A model generated the notes under the pieces. It saw only the letters and a list, made by a program, of their open reading frames with translations. It had not been told where the DNA came from and searched no databases. The position numbers and the translations under genes are program-made. A stretch of 5,777 nucleotides of DNA, taken from the NCBI GenBank assembly GCA_945878385.1, contig CAMCTE010000172.1, forward strand, positions 1-5,777, written 5' to 3'. How positions within the stretch are numbered: the stretch's first letter is position 1; every line of letters starts with the position of its first letter. This DNA is from Azohydromonas lata NBRC 102462 (GTDB lineage: Bacteria > Pseudomonadota > Gammaproteobacteria > Burkholderiales > Burkholderiaceae_C). Shown piece by piece: positions 1 to 5,777 of this stretch.

Positions 1-824
1 TGCAGGCGCGCGGTTTCCTGCTGGGCGGCACCTCCGGGCGCACCACGCTGAACGGCGAGGGCCTGCAGCACGAGGACGGGCACAGCCACATCCTGGCCGG
101 CACCATCCCCAACTGCGTGAGCTACGACCCCACCTTCGCGCACGAGGTGGGCGTGATCCTGCACCACGGTATGAAGCGCATGGTCGAGCGCCAGGAGAAC
201 GTGTTCTTCTATGTGACCCTGCTCAATGAAAACTACCCGATGCCCGGCCTCAAGCCCGGTACGGAAGAGCAGATCATCAAGGGCATGTACCTGCTGGAGC
301 AGGGCGAGGGCGCCAAGGCCGCGCCGCGGGTGAACCTGCTGGGCTCGGGCACCATCCTGCGCGAAAGCATGGAAGCCAAGAAGCTGTTGGCGGTGGATTG
401 GGGTGTGGTGGCCAATGTGTGGAGCTGCCCCAGCTTCAACGAACTGACCCGTGAGGGCCAGGACTGCGCACGCTGGAACCTGCTCAACCCGACCGAGAAA
501 GCCCGTGTGCCGTATGTGACGCAGCAGCTGAGCACCCAGGCCGGTCCGGTGGTGGCTTCCACCGACTACATGAAGAACTACGCCGAGCAGATTCGCGCCT
601 TCATCCCCAAGGACAAGAGCTACACCGTGCTGGGCACCGACGGCTTTGGCCGTTCGGACTTCCGCAAGAAGCTGCGCGAGCACTTCGAGATCAACCGCCA
701 CTACATCGTGGTGGCCGCCCTCAAGGCCCTGGCCGATGAGGGCCAGGTACCCGCAGCCAAGGTGGCCGAGGCGATTCGGAAGTACGGGATCAACACCGCC
801 AAGGTGAACCCGCTCTGGGCCTGA
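1..824 (+). CDS. aceE: Pyruvate dehydrogenase E1 component, homodimeric type (C-terminal part)
   Basis: This is the 3' part of the thiamine-diphosphate-dependent E1 subunit, which decarboxylates pyruvate and reductively acetylates the lipoyl groups of E2. The reading frame is open from base 3, and the 273 visible codons end in TGA at 822-824. The true start lies upstream of the window, so any internal ATG is only an internal Met. Near the visible start is GGTSGRTTLNGEGLQHEDGH, a signature of AceE-type E1; its His-rich segment belongs to the active-centre region in the E. coli enzyme. Further on are NENYPMPG, LLGSGTILR, ASTDYMK, VLGTDGFGRSD and the C-terminal KVNPLWA. From memory these align with the last third of the roughly 890-residue E. 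coli protein without gaps of note. The gene lies 20 bp ahead of aceF in the same operon. No defect is visible. Identification is secure. Confidence 0.97.
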   Translation, partial: QARGFLLGGTSGRTTLNGEGLQHEDGHSHILAGTIPNCVSYDPTFAHEVGVILHHGMKRMVERQENVFFYVTLLNENYPMPGLKPGTEEQIIKGMYLLEQGEGAKAAPRVNLLGSGTILRESMEAKKLLAVDWGVVANVWSCPSFNELTREGQDCARWNLLNPTEKARVPYVTQQLSTQAGPVVASTDYMKNYAEQIRAFIPKDKSYTVLGTDGFGRSDFRKKLREHFEINRHYIVVAALKALADEGQVPAAKVAEAIRKYGINTAKVNPLWA

Positions 825-831
825 CCAATAC

Positions 832-836
832 GGGAG
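832..836 (+). promoter_or_regulatory. Shine-Dalgarno site of aceF
   Basis: GGGAG lies 8 nt before the ATG at 845, inside the 20-bp gap after aceE. It fixes the aceF start, which is also the usual start of the lipoyl domain (MAIVEVKVPDIGDF). No promoter or terminator is seen in the gap, so aceF is probably translated from the aceE transcript. Confidence 0.7.
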
Positions 837-844
837 ACACAGAC

Positions 845-2212
845 ATGGCAATCGTAGAAGTCAAGGTTCCCGATATCGGGGACTTCAAGGAAGTGGCCGT
901 CATTGAGGTGTTGGTCAAGCCCGGCGATGTGGTGAAGGCCGAGCAAAGCCTGATCACGGTTGAAAGCGACAAGGCATCGATGGAGATTCCTTCGAGCCAC
1001 GCCGGCGTGGTCAAGGAACTCACGGTCAAGCTGGGCGACAAGGTGGCCGAAGGCTCACTGGTGCTGCTGTTGGAAGCGGATGCGGCGGTTGCGCCGGCGC
1101 CTGCTCCCGTCGCCACTGCATCGGCACCTGTATCTGCGCCTGTATCTGCGCCTGTACCTGCTGCAGCCCCCGTGGCAGCACCTGCCCCAGCGGCGGCAGC
1201 CTCGCCTGCTGCTGCCGTTGCAGCCCCGGCGGCACACGCCGCCCCGGCCCACCAACCCACGGCCACGCCCGCCACCGGCTTGCCGCATGCATCTCCCTCG
1301 GTGCGCAAATTCGCCCGTGAATTGGGCGTCCCCCTGAACGAGGTCAAGGGCAGCGGCCCCAAGGGCCGCATCACCCAGGCCGATGTGCAGGCGTTCACGA
1401 AGTCGGTGATGACCGGCGCGGTGCAAACCGCCTCGCAGGCCGCCAAGGCGCCGGCCGGCGGTGGCGCAGGTGGTGAAGCCCTGGGCCTTATTCCCTGGCC
1501 CAAGGTCGATTTCGCCAAGTTCGGCCCCATCGAGCGCAAGGAACTCAGCCGCATCAAGAAGATCAGCGGGGCCAACCTGTTTCGCAACGCGGTGATGATT
1601 CCGGCGGTCACCAACCACGACGACGCCGACATCACCGACCTCGAAGCCTTTCGCGTGTCCACCAACAAGGACAACGAGAAGAGCGGCGTCAAGGTCACCA
1701 TGCTGGCCTTCCTGATCAAGGCCTGTGTCTCGGCGCTCAAGAAGTTCCCCGAGTTCAACAGTTCGCTCGATGGCGAAGAACTGGTCTACAAACAATACTG
1801 GCACATCGGCTTTGCGGCCGACACGCCCAACGGCTTGGTGGTGCCCGTCGTCAAGAACGCCGACCAGAAGGGCATCCTGCAGATCAGCCAGGAAATGGGT
1901 GAGTTGGCCAAGAAGGCCCGTGAGGGCAAGCTGGGGCCTGCCGACATGAGCGGCGCCACCTTCACCATTTCCAGCCTGGGCGGCATCGGCGGGCGCTACT
2001 TCACGCCCATCATCAATGCGCCCGAGGTGGCCATCCTGGGCGTGTGCAAGAGCCAGATGGAGCCGGTGTGGAACGGCAAGGAATTTGTGCCGCGCCTGAT
2101 GCTGCCGCTGTCGCTCACTTGGGACCACCGGGTGATCGACGGTGCGGCCGCCGCGCGCTTCAATGCCTATCTGGGCCAGGTCCTCAGCGACTTCCGTCGC
2201 GTTCTGTTGTGA
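845..2212 (+). CDS. aceF: Pyruvate dehydrogenase E2, dihydrolipoamide acetyltransferase
   Basis: This is the structural core of the pyruvate dehydrogenase complex (455 aa). It receives the acetyl group from E1 on a swinging lipoyl-lysine and transfers it to CoA. The domains in order are: one lipoyl domain at residues 1-77, with Lys43 in ESDKASMEIP as the lipoylation site; a mobile Ala/Pro linker at about 78-147; the peripheral-subunit-binding domain at about 148-186 (SPSVRKFARELGV, then GSGPKGRITQADVQ); a short Gly/Ala linker at 187-215; and the acyltransferase domain at about 218-455. The catalytic motif is DHRVIDG with His428 and Asp432. The catalytic domain resembles E. coli AceF closely (KISGANLFRN, DTPNGLVVPV, NAPEVAILGV). 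E. coli AceF has three lipoyl domains and this protein has one; a second is supplied by the E3 subunit next door. The linker contains a 12-bp tandem repeat at 1127-1150. lpdA starts 10 bp after the stop. Confidence 0.98.
   Translation: MAIVEVKVPDIGDFKEVAVIEVLVKPGDVVKAEQSLITVESDKASMEIPSSHAGVVKELTVKLGDKVAEGSLVLLLEADAAVAPAPAPVATASAPVSAPVSAPVPAAAPVAAPAPAAAASPAAAVAAPAAHAAPAHQPTATPATGLPHASPSVRKFARELGVPLNEVKGSGPKGRITQADVQAFTKSVMTGAVQTASQAAKAPAGGGAGGEALGLIPWPKVDFAKFGPIERKELSRIKKISGANLFRNAVMIPAVTNHDDADITDLEAFRVSTNKDNEKSGVKVTMLAFLIKACVSALKKFPEFNSSLDGEELVYKQYWHIGFAADTPNGLVVPVVKNADQKGILQISQEMGELAKKAREGKLGPADMSGATFTISSLGGIGGRYFTPIINAPEVAILGVCKSQMEPVWNGKEFVPRLMLPLSLTWDHRVIDGAAAARFNAYLGQVLSDFRRVLL
1127..1161 (+). 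repeat. 12-bp tandem repeat in the aceF linker
   Basis: CCTGTATCTGCG occurs twice perfectly in tandem at 1127-1138 and 1139-1150. A degenerate third copy (10 of 12 identical) follows at 1151-1162. The unit is in frame and encodes Pro-Val-Ser-Ala, so copy-number change would lengthen or shorten the flexible linker between the lipoyl and subunit-binding domains without a frameshift. Confidence 0.9.
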
Positions 2213-2217
2213 GGTGA
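2211..2217 (+). promoter_or_regulatory. Shine-Dalgarno site of lpdA overlapping the aceF stop codon
   Basis: GAGGTGA matches the anti-Shine-Dalgarno complement well and ends 5 nt before the ATG at 2223. It overlaps the aceF stop codon (TGA, 2210-2212), an arrangement that suggests translational coupling of E2 and E3. It also decides the start: an in-frame ATG at 2142 lies inside aceF, has no such site, and would add 27 residues before the lipoyl domain. Confidence 0.85.
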
Positions 2218-2222
2218 CGGAG

Positions 2223-4136
<1,914 letters not shown>

Positions 4137-4145
4137 GGCAACTGC

Positions 4146-4697
4146 TTACAGGATGTCGCTGCAGTGAAGATCGAAGCGGCCTGCCTTGCGGCACTCGAAG
4201 TAGTGCCGCAAGGTGATCTTCACCGTTCGGAAGGCCAATTCGTCCCAGGGCACTTCATGCTCGGCAAACAACTGCGCCTCGATGGTTTCCGGCCCGGGGT
4301 TGAAGGCATCGCTTTGCAGGGTAGCCAGATAGAACAGATGCACCTGGCCCACCTGCACCACATTGAGCAGCGAAAACAAAGGCCCCAGTTCAATCTGCGC
4401 GCCGGCCTCTTCATCGGTTTCACGCAGCGCGCCTTGAGCCGTCGATTCACCCAGTTCCAAAAAGCCCGCCGGCAGCGTCCAATAGCCCAGGCGCGGCTCA
4501 ATGTTGCGCCGGCACAGCAGCACCTTGTCTTGCCACACCGGCACCGTGCCCACCACGTTCAGCGGGTTTTCGTACTGGATGTGGCCGCAGGCGCCGCACA
4601 TCGCACGCTCTCGGTTGTCGTCGGGCGGCACCCGGTAGTCCACCGCCGTGCCGCAGGCTCGACAGTGCTGGATGCGGGCGCGTGTACTCAACAACAT
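4146..4697 (-). CDS. NUDIX hydrolase with N-terminal zinc ribbon
   Basis: This is a 183-aa pyrophosphohydrolase of the NUDIX superfamily, which splits nucleoside diphosphates linked to another moiety, with Mg2+ or Mn2+. Residues 12-37 form a zinc ribbon with two CxxC pairs (Cys12/Cys15 and Cys34/Cys37; HCRACG, MCGACGHIQYENP). The Nudix box runs from Gly78 to Ala100: Gly78, Glu84, then RETDEEAG at 92-99, which supplies the metal-binding glutamates. The substrate cannot be read from the sequence. It lacks the NudC-type SQPWPFP motif, so an ADP-ribose or other general nucleotide pyrophosphatase is the broad expectation. I chose the ATG at 4695-4697, just before the ribbon. An in-frame GTG at 4743-4745 would add 16 unconserved-looking residues and crowd the maiA start. 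No Shine-Dalgarno site precedes either. The gene converges on lpdA with a 9-bp gap. Confidence 0.92.
   Translation of the reverse strand: MLLSTRARIQHCRACGTAVDYRVPPDDNRERAMCGACGHIQYENPLNVVGTVPVWQDKVLLCRRNIEPRLGYWTLPAGFLELGESTAQGALRETDEEAGAQIELGPLFSLLNVVQVGQVHLFYLATLQSDAFNPGPETIEAQLFAEHEVPWDELAFRTVKITLRHYFECRKAGRFDLHCSDIL
4184..4213. repeat. Perfect 12-bp inverted repeat (hairpin) at the convergent gene ends
   Basis: CCTTGCGGCACT at 4184-4195 is the exact reverse complement of AGTGCCGCAAGG at 4202-4213, with a 6-nt loop between. It lies inside the 3' coding end of the NUDIX gene (encoding about TLRHYFECRKA) and begins 47 nt after the lpdA stop. Neither strand has a T-tract after the stem, so it is not a classical intrinsic terminator. 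It could form a stable 3' structure in the aceE-aceF-lpdA transcript, where the intergenic gap is too short to hold one. The structure is certain; its function is inference. Confidence 0.85.
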
Positions 4698-4751
4698 GCA
4701 GCCAGTGTAGTCCGGCCCTGACCCTCTGAATCCTTCTCCTTGCACACCCTT
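4698..4751. promoter_or_regulatory. Divergent intergenic region of the NUDIX gene and maiA
   Basis: These 54 bp separate two divergent starts, so promoters for both are expected here or inside the neighbouring 5' ends. No convincing -35/-10 pair is visible. On the - strand, TACACT (4704-4709) is a 4-of-6 match to a -10 box so close to the NUDIX ATG that a leaderless transcript would result. On the + strand, the maiA start follows a pyrimidine-rich stretch (CCTTCTCCTTGCACACCC) with no Shine-Dalgarno site. Confidence 0.4.
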
Positions 4752-5393
4752 ATGGAACTCTTCAACTACTACCGATCCTCAGCCTCCTACCGCGTGCGCA
4801 TCGCCATGGCGCTCAAGGGCTTGGACTACACCTACACCCCGGTGCATCTGGCCCGCGGTGAACAGCTCAAGGAGTCCTATGCCACGGTGTCGGCCACCCG
4901 CTTGGTGCCCACCCTGCGCGAGGACGACGGTCATCTGCTCACCCAGTCCTTGGCCATCATCGAGTACCTGGACGAAACCCACCCCCAGCCGCCTGTGCTG
5001 CCGGCCGATGCCCGAGGTCGAGCCCGCGCCCGCGCCTTGGCCTACGACATCGCCTGCGAAATTCACCCCATCAACAACCTGCGGGTGCTGCGCTACCTCA
5101 CGGCCGATCTGAAGCTCAGCGAAGACGACAAGAACCGCTGGTACCGGCATTGGGTGGAAACCGGCTTGGCAGCGGTGGAGCGCCAACTGGCCGGCCATCC
5201 CGCCACCGGCCTGTACTGCCACGGCGATGCACCGACGATCGCCGACATCACCCTGGTGCCGCAGATCTTCAACGCTCGGCGCTTTGACTGCCGCCTGGAC
5301 CATGTGCCCACCGTCATGCGCATCTTTGAGCAGTGCATGACATTGCCGGCCTTCAGCCAAACGCAGCCCTCTGCCTGCCCCGACGCCGAGTAA
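4752..5393 (+). CDS. maiA: Zeta-class glutathione transferase, probable maleylacetoacetate isomerase
   Basis: This 213-aa protein has the length and motifs of zeta-class GSTs. These use glutathione to isomerise maleylacetoacetate to fumarylacetoacetate in tyrosine/homogentisate breakdown. The thioredoxin-like domain (about 1-80) has the active-site segment SSASYRVRIAMALKGL from Ser9; the eukaryotic Ser-Ser-Cys signature is Ser-Ser-Ala here, as I recall is common in bacterial members. It also has the cis-Pro glutathione site LVPTL (Pro53) and Gln65-Ser66. The helical domain carries CEIHPINNLRVLRYL (102-116), typical of the class, and the N-capping Asp165 in TIADITLVPQ. A maleylpyruvate isomerase of the gentisate route is the main alternative, since the same family performs both reactions; no homogentisate or gentisate gene is in view to decide. 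ATG at 4752 is preferred over a TTG at 4740 because it matches the usual N-terminus. Confidence 0.9.
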   Translation: MELFNYYRSSASYRVRIAMALKGLDYTYTPVHLARGEQLKESYATVSATRLVPTLREDDGHLLTQSLAIIEYLDETHPQPPVLPADARGRARARALAYDIACEIHPINNLRVLRYLTADLKLSEDDKNRWYRHWVETGLAAVERQLAGHPATGLYCHGDAPTIADITLVPQIFNARRFDCRLDHVPTVMRIFEQCMTLPAFSQTQPSACPDAE

Positions 5394-5402
5394 AGACTGC
5401 GC

Positions 5403-5777
5403 ATGTACGGGTTGCAACTGATCACACCCACCTGGCCCGCCCCGGCCTGTGTGGGCGCGGCCATGAGCACTCGGATGGGCGGTGTCAGCAGGCCGCCCTT
5501 TGACAGCTTGAATCTTCGGCCCGGCGGCCTTGACGAACGCGCCGGCCCTCATGACTCCGATAGCCTTGATGGCAAGTACCCACCGGCCACGGCGGGCGAC
5601 CAACCCGGCCACACCGCGGCCAACATCGAGCGCTACGCCAGCGCCATCGGTGTGCGTCCGTTTTTCCTGCGGCAGGTGCATGGTGCAAGGGTGCTCCACC
5701 TGGACGATCAGGGCCCGGCCGACACCGCCATGGCGCGAGCCGGCCCGTACCCCATCGCCGATGCCTCGGTCACCACC
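5403..5777 (+). CDS. pgeF: PgeF/YfiH (LACC1-like, DUF152) family protein, N-terminal part
   Basis: The frame is open for 125 codons from ATG 5403 to the window edge, so the C-terminal part is missing. Family marks are STRMGGVSRPPFDSLNL (residues 22-38), FLRQVHGARV (88-97, His93) and ADASVTT (119-125). The last normally leads into the Cys/His metal-binding centre, which is off the window. Members were long annotated as polyphenol oxidase or laccase. Later work assigned purine nucleoside phosphorylase/adenosine deaminase-like activity to LACC1 relatives and a peptidoglycan-editing role to E. coli PgeF. Residues about 39-64 form a hydrophilic Gly/Asp-rich stretch where E. coli YfiH has a much shorter loop before GDxP. 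The gene begins 9 bp after the maiA stop and is probably co-transcribed with it. No strong Shine-Dalgarno site is visible before the ATG, but the Met lies at a sensible distance from the first conserved motif. Confidence 0.88.
   Translation, partial: MYGLQLITPTWPAPACVGAAMSTRMGGVSRPPFDSLNLRPGGLDERAGPHDSDSLDGKYPPATAGDQPGHTAANIERYASAIGVRPFFLRQVHGARVLHLDDQGPADTAMARAGPYPIADASVTT

Noticed and set aside
1228..1243. GGCGGC-ACAC-GCCGCC hairpin in the aceF linker
   Set aside because: A 6-bp GC-only stem in Ala-rich coding DNA; expected from composition alone.
2142..2222. Upstream in-frame ATG extending lpdA by 27 residues into aceF
   Set aside because: The extension is antecedent to a standard lipoyl-domain start, overlaps the aceF C-terminus, and the good Shine-Dalgarno site points to the ATG at 2223.
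4137..4145. A classical Rho-independent terminator between lpdA and the NUDIX gene
   Set aside because: The gap is only 9 bp and no stem followed by a T-tract is present; the nearest strong hairpin is inside the NUDIX coding region and lacks a T-tract.
4779..5699. A 306-codon open frame on the - strand across maiA and the start of the PgeF-like gene
   Set aside because: Both + strand frames show conserved family motifs throughout; the antisense frame has none and spans a gene boundary.

Overview
The window is GC-rich, tightly packed chromosomal DNA. The protein sequences suggest a betaproteobacterium of the order Burkholderiales, probably Comamonadaceae-like. Two points support this: a homodimeric-type (AceE) pyruvate dehydrogenase, and a dihydrolipoamide dehydrogenase that carries its own N-terminal lipoyl domain. 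The taxonomic call is an inference from family resemblance, not from a search.

Positions 1-4136 hold the end of a pyruvate dehydrogenase complex operon on the + strand. It consists of the last 273 codons of aceE (E1), complete aceF (E2, 845-2212, one lipoyl domain) and complete lpdA (E3, 2223-4136, lipoyl domain fused to the flavoprotein). Gaps are 20 and 10 bp, and the last two genes each have a recognisable Shine-Dalgarno sequence. Together they decarboxylate pyruvate, pass the acetyl group over lipoyl-lysines to CoA, and reoxidise the lipoyl groups with NAD+.

Positions 4146-4697 hold a convergent gene on the - strand for a zinc-ribbon NUDIX hydrolase, whose end lies 9 bp from the lpdA stop. 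A perfect 12-bp inverted repeat sits inside the 3' end of this gene. Positions 4698-4751 form a short divergent intergenic region. After it come a zeta-class glutathione transferase-like isomerase (maiA, 4752-5393) and, 9 bp further on, the start of a PgeF/YfiH-family gene (5403 to the window end, cut off). No rRNA, tRNA, CRISPR array, insertion sequence or phage gene is visible, and no stretch above 300 bp lacks a gene.

This is mostly housekeeping DNA, and I do not see a new multi-gene system. The points worth a second look are local: a perfect 27-bp tandem duplication made of small palindromes in the lpdA linker, a Gly/His-rich insertion in the E3 dimerisation domain, the hairpin at the convergent gene ends, paralogous lipoyl domains with blocks of identical DNA, and a loop expansion in the PgeF-like protein.
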